Assembly: GCA_007122555.1 (NCBI GenBank)
Contig: SKTL01000066.1
Location: forward strand, 1 to 7,434
DNA from: Thermomicrobiaceae bacterium
GTDB taxonomy: Bacteria; Chloroflexota; Chloroflexia; Thermomicrobiales; Thermomicrobiaceae
Reading direction: 5' to 3'
Length of the DNA stretch: 7,434 bases
The notes beneath the pieces are model-generated. The model was not told the DNA's origin. It worked only from the letters and a program-made list of their open reading frames with translations, and did no database searches. The position numbers were made by a program, and so were the translations under genes. Positions 1 to 7,300 of this stretch are shown piece by piece; the stretch's first letter is position 1, and each line of letters opens with the position of its first letter.

Positions 1-1
1 C

Positions 2-424
2 CAGGAGGCCATCAAAGAGGAACAGCAAGCCGGAAGGACGATTCTGCTCTCGAGCCATCTCCTCTATCAGGTCGAGATTCTCTGTGACCGGGTAACGATC
101 ATCCGGCAGGGTGTGGACGTCGAGCGGGGCTCTCTCGATGATCTTCGACACCTGACGAGGACGTCGATCACTGCGGAAACACATCAGGACCCGCTGAAAC
201 TGGCCGAGTTGCCCGGCGTTCACGACTTTACGAAGGAGAATGGCAAGGTCCACTTCGATGTCGACTCGGACAAGATCGACGAAGCGATCAGGGAAATCTC
301 CGCGCTTGGTGTGCGGAGCCTGGTTAGCCAGCCGCCGACGCTGGAGCAGCTCTTCATGCGGCACTACGGTGAGGAATTGACGGAAGCCGAGCGTACATCC
401 GGCGCCGAGGAGGATGCGGCATGA
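2..424 (+). CDS. ABC transporter ATP-binding protein, drug-exporter type (3' part only)
   Basis: This is the C-terminal 140 codons of an ATPase gene whose 5' end lies outside the window. The open frame runs in from base 2. The window opens just past where the Walker B and D-loop would lie. The first visible landmark is the H-loop, TILLSSH, with the switch histidine at bases 56-58, followed by LCDRVTIIRQG, the usual end of the nucleotide-binding fold. The remaining ~95 residues form the regulatory tail typical of the COG1131 (CcmA-like) drug-export ATPases, ending in a TLEQLFMRHY motif and an acidic tail. Known for the family: it hydrolyses ATP at the inner face of the membrane as a dimer to drive a separate permease. 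The stop overlaps the next start (ATGA, 421-424), so the two genes are translationally coupled and the downstream permease is almost certainly its partner. Walker A, Q-loop and signature motif cannot be checked here. A GTG at 113 could be misread as a start, but the homologous sequence clearly continues upstream of it. Confidence 0.93.
   Translation, partial: QEAIKEEQQAGRTILLSSHLLYQVEILCDRVTIIRQGVDVERGSLDDLRHLTRTSITAETHQDPLKLAELPGVHDFTKENGKVHFDVDSDKIDEAIREISALGVRSLVSQPPTLEQLFMRHYGEELTEAERTSGAEEDAA
408..413 (+). promoter_or_regulatory. Ribosome binding site of the permease gene at 421
   Basis: AGGAGG, a perfect complement to the 16S rRNA 3' end, lies 7 nt before the ATG at 421, inside the last codons of the ATPase gene. 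It selects ATG 421 as the start. An out-of-frame ATG at 414 sits directly against the site and is too close to be used. Confidence 0.8.
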
Positions 425-2025
425 TCTCGCTGACCGGTACCTGGACGCTGATCCGGTTCATTCTCAGGCGAGATCGCGTCCGCATCCCCGTCTGGATCAT
501 CGCCATTCTGGTGACGATCTGGGGAACGGCAGCGATCTTCCCGGACACGTATCCGACCGCGGCCGATCGCCAGGCGCGAGCAACACTGATCGAGAACCCG
601 GCGATGCGCTTGCTCCTCGGACCTGTCCATGGCGCCGAAGATTACACCTTCGGCGCGATGATGGCGTCGGAGATGCTCGGAATGGCGCTGGTTGCCGTCG
701 GCCTGATGAGTATCTTCATGATTGTTCGCCATACCCGGACTGAGGAGGAGACCGGACGAGCGGAACTGGTTCGCTCGTCGATTGTTGGACGCCATGCCGC
801 AATCGTCGCCTCGCTCTCGGTTGTCGTTGCACTGAACGTCCTGATCGGGCTGGGGGTAGCAGTCACACTGGACGCAACACTCGTCCAACTGGATACCGCT
901 GGCTCACGGACGTTTGGTGCGGCGATGGCATCGTTCGGGATTTTCTTCGCAGCGATCACGCTGGTTTCCGTGCAGATCAACGAGTTTGCGAGAGCGGCGT
1001 CCGGCATGTCGATTGCCGTCCTGGTTGGAGCCTATGTTATTCGCGGCTTCGGGGACATGCTGGAGAATCCGCTGGAATGGATGCCGCCGTCCGGACTCGC
1101 TCTGCAAAGCGCACCATACGTTGATAACACCATCTGGCCGCTGGCCGTGCTTGTTGCTGTCTCGGTCGCGCTCGTACCGGTGGCGCTTGCGCTAAGTGAC
1201 CGACGAGACGTCGCCGCCGGTCTTCGCCAGCCCCGCCCGGGCCCGGCGAACGCGTCAACGTTTCTTGCCCGTCCATTCGGCATGGTTGTCCGGAGACAGC
1301 GTGGATCGCTGATGGCGTGGGGGACCGGCATCGTCCTGTTCGGCCTGGCGTATGGTTCGATGATCAATGAGATCGGCGAGCAGTACGGCGATAATCCGAT
1401 GGTACAGGATTACTTCGTGGCGCTGGGGCTCGATACACAGCAACTCACCGAATCTGTGATCGCTATGGTGGTCATGTTCATGGCGCTGCTCGCATCGCTG
1501 TTTACGGTGAGCACAATCACCCGGCTCCGGTCCGACGAGACGTCCAACCTGGCTGAAAACCTGCTGGCAACCGCCGTCTCCCGCATTCGCTGGGCTGGTG
1601 AATCCCTCGTATTCGGGCTCGTGATGCCCACGTTGATTCTCCTTCTAACCGGGCTGGCGGGTGGCGCGTTGTACGCGGCGGATACTGGCAACTGGAACGA
1701 TATGTGGACATTCACCGGTGCGATCATGGCCTATGCGCCGGCACTCTGGCTTGCGGCGGCGGTCGCCGTTGCCGTGTTCGGCATGATTCCGAAAGCGATG
1801 TTGCTTGCCTGGTTTGTTCCAGCGTATGGCTTCTTCGCACTGATGATTGCACCGTTGATGGGACTTCCGGGATGGATGAATGATCTCTCCCCGTTCGAGT
1901 ACGTTCCGCGTATCCCCTCGGTGGACTTCGAGGCGATGCCGCTGATCGTCATGACGGCGTTGGCGCTCGTGTTGATAGTTGCGGGCCTGCTCGGAATCCG
2001 GTCTCGGGACATGGAGTTCGTCTGA
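421..2025 (+). CDS. ABC transporter permease, polyketide-antibiotic exporter (TnrB3/COG3559) type
   Basis: A 534-aa integral membrane protein with about 12 hydrophobic segments, near residues 21-39, 80-98, 118-140, 160-178, 187-203, 229-249, 289-307, 338-358, 385-410, 428-446, 452-474 and 498-517. Its overall pattern matches the large ABC-2-like permeases annotated as exporters of polyketide antibiotics, which pair with ATPases like the one upstream. The cytoplasmic loop after TM2 reads VRHTRTEEETGRAELVR (93-109), a hallmark I recognise from this family. A degenerate second copy, ITRLRSDETSNLAENLLAT (356-374), lies at the matching place in the second half, so the protein is a two-fold internal duplication of a 6-TM unit. 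The start is ATG 421, set by AGGAGG 7 nt upstream and overlapping the ATPase stop. No signal peptide or large extracytoplasmic domain is present. Role inferred: export of a hydrophobic compound and hence possible self-resistance or drug resistance. The substrate is unknown, and no biosynthetic genes lie in the window. Confidence 0.9.
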   Translation: MISLTGTWTLIRFILRRDRVRIPVWIIAILVTIWGTAAIFPDTYPTAADRQARATLIENPAMRLLLGPVHGAEDYTFGAMMASEMLGMALVAVGLMSIFMIVRHTRTEEETGRAELVRSSIVGRHAAIVASLSVVVALNVLIGLGVAVTLDATLVQLDTAGSRTFGAAMASFGIFFAAITLVSVQINEFARAASGMSIAVLVGAYVIRGFGDMLENPLEWMPPSGLALQSAPYVDNTIWPLAVLVAVSVALVPVALALSDRRDVAAGLRQPRPGPANASTFLARPFGMVVRRQRGSLMAWGTGIVLFGLAYGSMINEIGEQYGDNPMVQDYFVALGLDTQQLTESVIAMVVMFMALLASLFTVSTITRLRSDETSNLAENLLATAVSRIRWAGESLVFGLVMPTLILLLTGLAGGALYAADTGNWNDMWTFTGAIMAYAPALWLAAAVAVAVFGMIPKAMLLAWFVPAYGFFALMIAPLMGLPGWMNDLSPFEYVPRIPSVDFEAMPLIVMTALALVLIVAGLLGIRSRDMEFV

Positions 2026-2046
2026 CCGCTGGTTGCCGACAATTAC

Positions 2047-2111
2047 GACAACACCTTTCCCGTCCCCTTCGACATCCGCCGGCTCCTTGATTGGGGCCGG
2101 CGGGTGTTGTC
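2047..2111. repeat. Nested inverted repeats between convergent genes (possible bidirectional terminator)
   Basis: Just after the permease stop there are two nested inverted repeats. The outer arms are GACAACACC (2047-2055) and GGTGTTGTC (2103-2111), a perfect 9-bp pair. The inner arms are CCGCCGGCTCC (2076-2086) and GGGGCCGGCGG (2093-2103), 11 bp with one G-T wobble and a 6-nt loop TTGATT. The arms share base 2103, and 20 unpaired bases lie on the left side only. The inner hairpin is strong and GC-rich. Its place between two convergent genes suggests transcription termination in both directions, but no run of T follows on either strand, so it is not a textbook intrinsic terminator. Confidence 0.6.
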
Positions 2112-2126
2112 TGGAAGAAGTCGCCT

Positions 2127-2190
2127 TCACCCCCGGTCTCCCTCGGCTCCGCTCGGGACAGGCTCTCTCCCGATTCTGGGAGAGGGGTGA
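2127..2190. repeat. Small REP/MITE-like element with imperfect terminal inverted repeats
   Basis: The left end TCACCCC (2127-2133) and TCTCCC (2137-2142) pairs perfectly with GGGAGA (2178-2183) and GGGGTGA (2184-2190), leaving only a 3-nt CGG bulge. This gives about 13-bp terminal inverted repeats around a 64-bp unit. Inside, CTCTCCC (2165-2171) and GGGAGAG (2178-2184) form a competing 7-bp hairpin with loop GATTCT. The core CTCGGCTCCGCTCGGGACAG (2142-2161) resembles a short sequence I know to be scattered through many GC-rich genomes, whose chance translation on the other strand reads CPERSRG. No transposase is present. The repeat nature is inferred from structure and resemblance, since only one copy is in the window. 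Confidence 0.5.
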
Positions 2191-2224
2191 GTTTGTAACC
2201 ACTCTCCTTAGTCAAACCTGATGC

Positions 2225-3073
2225 TCAGGCAGGTTCCTTGACGATGCTGCTAGAAACGACAGCTCTAGACTGCCCACGCATATTCCATAGTAACGCAGCG
2301 GCGGCGGTCAGGCTGGCGACGGTGAAGAAAATCCAGAAGTACAGCAATCCGCCCGATTCCAGACCGGCCCGCTCCATGAACACGCCCATCGAGATCAACG
2401 CCAGGGCGTAGGCCGCCCCTTTGACGTTCACCATCACCGCCAGCACGTAGCCCCACGGTTCTCGCTTCCAGAGCCACCAGGCCGCCAGCCCGACGGCCGG
2501 GAGCAGCACTCCCAGATCGAGCGCGAAGACGATCGCCGTCGGATGTCCAGAGTCGATAACCGATTGCGGAACGTTGCCTGTGAACAGGAACGCGACCGAC
2601 ATTCCCACCCAGAGCCCGCCAAGCATCAGGACCCAGAAGATCATGTAGCCGCTGATGAGCCGGGTCGGGACGCGGTCGGTGAACTGGTCACGGATCGCCC
2701 GCACGTCGATTCGCGGTAGCGCCCAGATCAGGGAGGCGATTGAGAGCCCGAAGATGGCGGTGTAGACGAGAAAGAGCTCATTGAACGCGGCCGCGAACAG
2801 GTAGAAGGCGTAATCGTAAACCGCCAGCCAGAGGAAACCCAGCCAGACCAGCATGCCGCGCACTGATCCACGTCGTGTCAGGTAGATCGCCCCGGCGAAG
2901 AGCGGAACAGCGACGAAGAGACGGATGAAGTCCGCCCCTCGCCATTGCGACGTTACCCAGAGGTTGTCGCGATAGAGTCCGTCCGCGAACAACCCGGCAA
3001 ACGAGGCGACGGCGACGAGCGCGAGCACGATGCCTGACAGTACCAGCGGACCGTTCAATCGATTGATGTTCAT
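2225..3073 (-). CDS. Uncharacterised 8-TM membrane protein
   Basis: A 282-aa protein dominated by hydrophobic segments near residues 9-29, 48-66, 70-90, 94-116, 133-160, 175-196, 198-220 and 240-262, with a short polar C-terminus. Recognisable blocks are YDYAFYLFAAAFNELFLVYT (86-105), SGHPTAIVFALDLGVLLPAV (175-194) and LWKREPWGYVLAVMVNVKGA (201-220). I associate these with a widespread uncharacterised membrane-protein family and know no function for it. No catalytic motif, transporter signature or signal peptide is visible. Acidic residues inside or beside membrane segments (D87, D186) and the asparagines N98 and N216 are candidates for function. The ATG at 3073 has GGAAG 6 nt upstream. The gene starts 27 bp after the stop of the 134-aa gene and is read the same way, so the two are probably one operon. 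It converges on the permease gene ending at 2025. Confidence 0.82.
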   Translation of the reverse strand: MNINRLNGPLVLSGIVLALVAVASFAGLFADGLYRDNLWVTSQWRGADFIRLFVAVPLFAGAIYLTRRGSVRGMLVWLGFLWLAVYDYAFYLFAAAFNELFLVYTAIFGLSIASLIWALPRIDVRAIRDQFTDRVPTRLISGYMIFWVLMLGGLWVGMSVAFLFTGNVPQSVIDSGHPTAIVFALDLGVLLPAVGLAAWWLWKREPWGYVLAVMVNVKGAAYALALISMGVFMERAGLESGGLLYFWIFFTVASLTAAAALLWNMRGQSRAVVSSSIVKEPA

Positions 3074-3100
3074 TGTTCACTTCCGTACTCAGGCGCCCGG

Positions 3101-3505
3101 TCAGGCGAACTTTCGCTCTTCCCACTGTCCGACCAGGTACATCCCGGCCATGATGGCGAGGATTACCCCATTCAGTAGCAGACCGATCGCGGCGTCGTGC
3201 CGCCAGAGCATTGTCATGGCGACGGAGAAGACCAGTCCCAGGGAGGCGGCCATCGGCCACCAGAACGCCTGTCTCAGCACGCCGATTCCGGCGATGACAA
3301 AGCTCAGCGACGCCAGGAACCAGATGCTTCCAAGGAAGATCATCATCGCGTCGCCGGCGCTCGTCAGCAGCACGTTCGGCCGATAGGAAACATCCTCGAA
3401 GGTCGCCAGTCCCCATGAACCGAGGATTCCCGGTGTGTGGGCGAATCCGTGCAGGATCATCAGGCCGCCGAGCGCTATCCATGGCAGGTAGTTGAGAAAC
3501 CGCAT
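3101..3505 (-). CDS. Uncharacterised 4-TM membrane protein with HGxxH motif
   Basis: A 134-aa protein with four predicted membrane segments, near residues 5-23, 46-73, 79-99 and 103-124, and a short charged tail (WEERKFA). The first segment ends in LHGFAH (18-23), placing two histidines, H19 and H23, one helical turn apart at the membrane edge. That pattern recurs in small 4-TM proteins of unknown function and could bind a metal or haem, but this is inference. R42 lies just before TM2, and W101-R102-H103-D104 lie at the TM3/TM4 turn. The start ATG at 3505 has GAGGTG 4 nt upstream (GAGG at 6 nt). It is the first gene of a probable two-gene unit with the 282-aa protein downstream. The 162-bp upstream gap carries possible promoter elements. 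I do not recognise a named family, though the coding reading is secure from codon structure and hydrophobic periodicity. Confidence 0.82.
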   Translation of the reverse strand: MRFLNYLPWIALGGLMILHGFAHTPGILGSWGLATFEDVSYRPNVLLTSAGDAMMIFLGSIWFLASLSFVIAGIGVLRQAFWWPMAASLGLVFSVAMTMLWRHDAAIGLLLNGVILAIMAGMYLVGQWEERKFA

Positions 3506-3530
3506 AACGCACCTCTAATCGTGTGCCGGA

Positions 3531-3619
3531 CTGTTACGTCAGGCAGAGCCAGCTATCTGATTCAGTCATAACAGGAGAGGCGCGTCAGAGGTGTTTAGGA
3601 GGTAGGACATCCGTAACAG
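3531..3619. repeat. Inverted and direct TAACAG repeats upstream of the 4-TM gene
   Basis: CTGTTACG (3531-3538) is the exact inverse complement of CGTAACAG (3612-3619). A third related copy, CATAACAG, sits between them at 3567-3574. They lie in the 5' region of the small membrane-protein operon, downstream of the candidate TTGACA, where a regulator could bind. Short repeats like these can arise by chance, so this is only a possible operator. Otherwise the 162-bp gap 3506-3667 shows no gene and no clear terminator for the ATPase gene. Confidence 0.3.
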
Positions 3620-3630
3620 AACTGTGTCAA
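3602..3630 (-). promoter_or_regulatory. Candidate promoter for the two small membrane-protein genes
   Basis: On the minus strand, a perfect -35 hexamer TTGACA (3625-3630) lies about 120 bp before the ATG at 3505. At 17-bp spacing the -10 position reads TCCTAC (3602-3607), a poor match to TATAAT, so the call rests mainly on the -35. The position, between the end of the ABC operon and the 4-TM gene, is right for a promoter. Confidence 0.28.
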
Positions 3631-3667
3631 GCGATCCAGAGGACTTTCCTGGTTCGACAAGCGCGAT

Positions 3668-4387
3668 TCATGCGTCCCCGCTGATTGCAGAGGGGTTCAT
3701 GACCTGAGCGTCCGAAACGATGCTTCCGTCGCGCATATTGACGACGGCGTGGCTGCGGTCGCTGACAGATGGATCGTGGGTGACGATCACGAAGGACTGC
3801 TGCTTGCGTTCGTTCAACTCCACAAGCAGATCCATGATCTCGGCAGACATTTCGGTGTCCAGGTTGCCGGTCGGTTCGTCCGCCCAGACGATGGCCGGGT
3901 CGTTGGCGAGGGCGCGAGCGATCGCCACGCGCTGTTGCTGGCCGCCGGAGAGCTCGGCGGGGCGGTGGGTCATGCGATCGGCGAGGCCTACCTGCTCCAG
4001 CGCTGCTTCCGCCCGTTCTCCGGCGTCGCGACCGCTCATCCCGGCGACGAGCATCGGCATCTCAACATTTTCGATTGCGTTGAGTACATCAAGGAGATTG
4101 AAGAACTGAAAGATGAACCCCATCTTCACCGCACGAAGGTCCGACCGCTTGTAGTCGGGCAGTTCATGCAGCCGCTCGCCATCGATGATGATCTCGCCGT
4201 CATCAATATCGTCCAGCCCGGCGAGACAGTTCAGCAGCGTCGTCTTTCCGCAGCCGCTGGGGCCCATGATCGATACCATCTGGCCTCGCTCGACAAGCAG
4301 ATCAACTCCCCGGAGCGCCGGCACGTCCACCTCACCGGTGAGGTACGACTTGTGCACGTTTCGGGCTTCGATGATGTACTCGGTCAC
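3668..4387 (-). CDS. ABC transporter ATP-binding protein, LolD/MacB type
   Basis: A complete 239-aa nucleotide-binding subunit, typical in length for the LolD/MacB/FtsE group. The motifs are intact and in order: Walker A GPSGCGKTT (42-50), Q-loop Q94 in GFIFQFFNLL, signature LSGGQQQRVAIARAL (146-160), Walker B IVWADE with catalytic E171, D-loop GNLD (174-177) and H-loop H204. The block ADEPTGNLD is characteristic of this group. The start is GTG at 4385-4387, chosen because AGGAGG lies 4 nt upstream and the homology (YIIEARNVHKSY) starts at once. The gene follows the 1001-aa permease by 11 bp, and its ribosome site lies right after the permease stop, so translation is probably coupled. Family knowledge: a dimer of this subunit powers FtsX-type permeases at the cytoplasmic face. 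No accessory membrane-fusion protein or outer-membrane gene is visible in the window, which suits a monoderm or non-TolC system. Confidence 0.95.
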   Translation of the reverse strand: MTEYIIEARNVHKSYLTGEVDVPALRGVDLLVERGQMVSIMGPSGCGKTTLLNCLAGLDDIDDGEIIIDGERLHELPDYKRSDLRAVKMGFIFQFFNLLDVLNAIENVEMPMLVAGMSGRDAGERAEAALEQVGLADRMTHRPAELSGGQQQRVAIARALANDPAIVWADEPTGNLDTEMSAEIMDLLVELNERKQQSFVIVTHDPSVSDRSHAVVNMRDGSIVSDAQVMNPSAISGDA

Positions 4388-4389
4388 GG

Positions 4390-4395
4390 TTCCTC
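4390..4395 (-). promoter_or_regulatory. Ribosome binding site deciding the GTG start of the ATPase gene
   Basis: On the minus strand AGGAGG lies 4 nt before GTG 4387 and within the 11-nt gap after the permease TAA stop (4399-4401). It supports the GTG start rather than an internal ATG. Confidence 0.75.
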
Positions 4396-4398
4396 CTC

Positions 4399-7300
4399 TT
4401 ACTCACGCGGGCGTAGCGAGTCGACGACTGACAGGCGAGAGGCCCGCACAGCGGGCAGGATCGTAAACACTGCTGCGGCAAATAGAATCGCGACGGCGAT
4501 CCGGACCAGACCGCTCGTTGGGATGTAGAAACTGGCGTTCGGGTAGTCGCTCACCTCGTCCAGATAGAAACCGTATCCGGCCAGCAACCCGCACCCAACG
4601 CCAACGGCGATACCGATGATGGCGACCAGCATCGCTTCACTCAGGAAGCAGGCCGTAATCATCCCCCGCCGGAAGCCAAAGGCGCGCAATGTCCCGATGT
4701 CCCGCTTTCGCTGGTGAACCGCGCGGGTCGAGACGATCGCCAGTCCGGCGATCCCGACAAACAAGCCGACGACGAGAAACGTGCCGATCACATGAAACAG
4801 GCGTAACCAGAACGGGAGCCCGAGCCAGTCTCGAATCACCTCGACCCAGACTCCATGGGAAACAAACTCGCGCTCCAGCGCGTCCGCCACGGCGCGATGA
4901 TTGACTTCGGGATCCAGCCCGACGAGATACCAGTCGGGACTCTGCTCGCTTGACGCGGGGCCGGACAGTAGTGCCTCGTTGTTGAACAGGATTCCGTTTA
5001 TCGGCGACAACGGCATCATCTGTTCACGGAATATCCCGATCATGCGTTTCTCGTGCACTTCGCCGCTGACCGGATGCTCCAGTAGCAGTGTCTCACCGAG
5101 TTCGATTCGCGGTCTGTTTCGACTCCAGTGCTGACCACCCAGGTATCGGTCGCTCCCGACAATCAACCCTGGATCGTCCGCCATCGCCTGCCAGACCTCT
5201 TCGTCGGACTCGTACTCCGGAGAGCGCAGAGCGAGGCGGGTGCCCGCGTTCTGGAGAAAGACGTCGTCAACGCCGATGAGCTGCTCCCTGAGCGGCGCGT
5301 CGAGGTCAGCTGTGCTTCGGTCCCCCGGGCCGATGAAATCGCCCTGTCGATAACCTGGCAGGTTCATCTGTACACTGCGCAACTCGCTGATCTGCTGAAT
5401 ACTTTCGAACTGTGAGTCGGACGCTGACTCTATTCCGATCGTGAAGTCTGTTATCGGGTTCGCCGGGTTTACGGTGACCAGCGCCGAAAACCCGCCAAGC
5501 TCCGTCTCTTCCATGATCTCGGGGTCCAGGAAGTTGTGCTCGACGTTTGCGATCATGACCTGACCGAACGTCAGCATGAACACAACAACCGTGAACATCA
5601 TAATCGTCAGTGAGGTGCGGATCGGGCGCGCCGAAGGATAGGCCAGCGCCATTCGGACGGTGGGGACCACTGCTCGTAGCCGTGAAAAGATCCAGCGAAC
5701 CGGAGCGAGAATCAGGGAGAGATTGAGAGCCACCAATCCAATGGCTGAAAACATCAGGATCAGACTGAAGATGATGATCGGCGCCGCTCCCTCGCTAAGT
5801 TCATCCTGCACGGCCGGGATGAGCTGTATTCCCGCCCAGACATACGCGATGCAACCGGCAAGCGCGAGCGAGACAACCAGTCGCGCATTGATCAACGGAC
5901 GCAGCGCGCTTCCCGCGCCGATCAACGCGATCGTCGGTCCGATTAGCCAGGCGGCGCCGGAGTCAGTTGCCGCCGCAAGCGCAGTTATCGCTCCGCCGGC
6001 CAGAACGGCAAGAATGGGCCAGATGACCGACCACCATGACCTTGTTCGTAGTTCTTGCTGCTCGAGTCCGCGCATCGCCAGCACGATGTTGATGCGGCTG
6101 GTGCGTAGACTGGTGATCAGCACAGTCACGCACGCGAGCAGGATGCCGGCCAGTCCGGAGAAGATCAGCGTCTCTGGCGCCGGCGCAAAAGCGAAGACAA
6201 ACGACTCAACGCCTTCTTCCCGAAGGATCTGGTTAATCGAGGCGACCGAGATTCTCGCCATCGCAAGCCCGGCCAGAACGCCGAGAGCCGCCGCGAAGAC
6301 GCTATAAATCAGACCTTCGTACATGAAGAGTCTGACCAGATGCCCGCGCCGCATCCCGAGTGCCCGGATAATCCCGAGCGTGCCCCGCCGTTCCTCGGCG
6401 AGCATGACGTAGATGTTCACCAGCAGGAGGATCCCGGTCAGGATCACGAACGAGCTGAACACCACAAACACCACCCCGAATTCTGTGGGTTCCATGTATT
6501 CGTCTTTGACGCTCAGGGCAAGAAATGTCCCGCGCGTATCAGCGCCGCGAAGTAACTCCGCCAGCGCTGCCTGGACATCAGGAGCATGCTGAAAGCTTTC
6601 CGTTATCGCGCCGCTGATCGAGACGAACATCGTATTGACCGACGGAACATCCTGGGCGAAAAGCTGCTGTCCTTCCTCGAGATTGATCAGTGCGGTACCG
6701 CGGTCCGGATTGAACACGACCTCGCGAACCCCGGCGATTCCCGCGGTCGGCACAATCTCATCTACCGTGAACGAGATTGGTTCATCGCCGACGAACAGCT
6801 CCACTCGATCTCCGGCGGTAAGATCTAGCGATTCGGCGAGCTCGTCCGAGGCGATGATCCCTCCGGGTTCAGGTTGCGGAATCGCCGGGGGATTGTCTCC
6901 AAATTCGGCGAGCTGGTCCCAATCGAGCGCGATCGTCGATATCCGCGGCGCGACCCGCATCAGTTCGCCGGTCTCGCCATGCACGCTTTGCGCGGCGATT
7001 CGTTCGTGAATCACCGGTAGCATTCCGTTTACCCACACGTCGCTCCCGGCTCGATCCAGTTCGTTGTTGATGTTTTCGACGGAAGCGCGCTCCGTGAGGG
7101 TTTCGTCAAAGAGCGCGTTGCCACTGCCCTGCGGGTCCGGGAGCGTAGCGATCAGATCAATTTCACCGAGGTGACGCTCGATCAGGGCATGAGAACCGTC
7201 ACGCGTTGTCTCGTAGACGACTAGAGAACCGGCGATCATGGCGGTACCGACCATTGACCCGGCGATGACGAGCGCGGAACTGGCCGGCCAGCGGATCACG

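Noticed and set aside
1645..2202. A 185-aa minus-strand frame covering the permease 3' end and the intergenic region
   Set aside because: It is rich in Arg, His and Gln with no hydrophobic core, and its N-terminus (CPERSRG) comes from the repeat; it is antisense to a well-supported gene.
1979..2221. An 80-aa open frame crossing the permease end and the repeat region
   Set aside because: It starts inside the permease gene and its tail is a translation of the repeat element (RLRSGQALSRF), a well-known kind of spurious protein.
2778..3512. A 244-aa minus-strand frame overlapping both small membrane genes
   Set aside because: It is in another frame of the same strand, Arg-rich, and spans the 4-TM gene and the start of the 8-TM gene, both of which have clear hydrophobic periodicity and ribosome sites.
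3630..3667. A hairpin just downstream of the ATPase stop (CCAGG...CCTCTGG) as terminator
   Set aside because: The stem is about 6 bp with a 2-nt bulge and no T-run follows, too weak to call.
3749..4528. A 259-aa open frame on the + strand
   Set aside because: It lies opposite the ATPase gene, whose complete set of ABC motifs is on the minus strand. Its own translation has no recognisable domain and arises from the GC-rich codon pattern.
5660..6307. A 215-aa open frame on the + strand
   Set aside because: It is antisense to the linker and first-half membrane segments of the 1001-aa permease; its Ser/Ala/Arg-rich translation is typical of a shadow frame.
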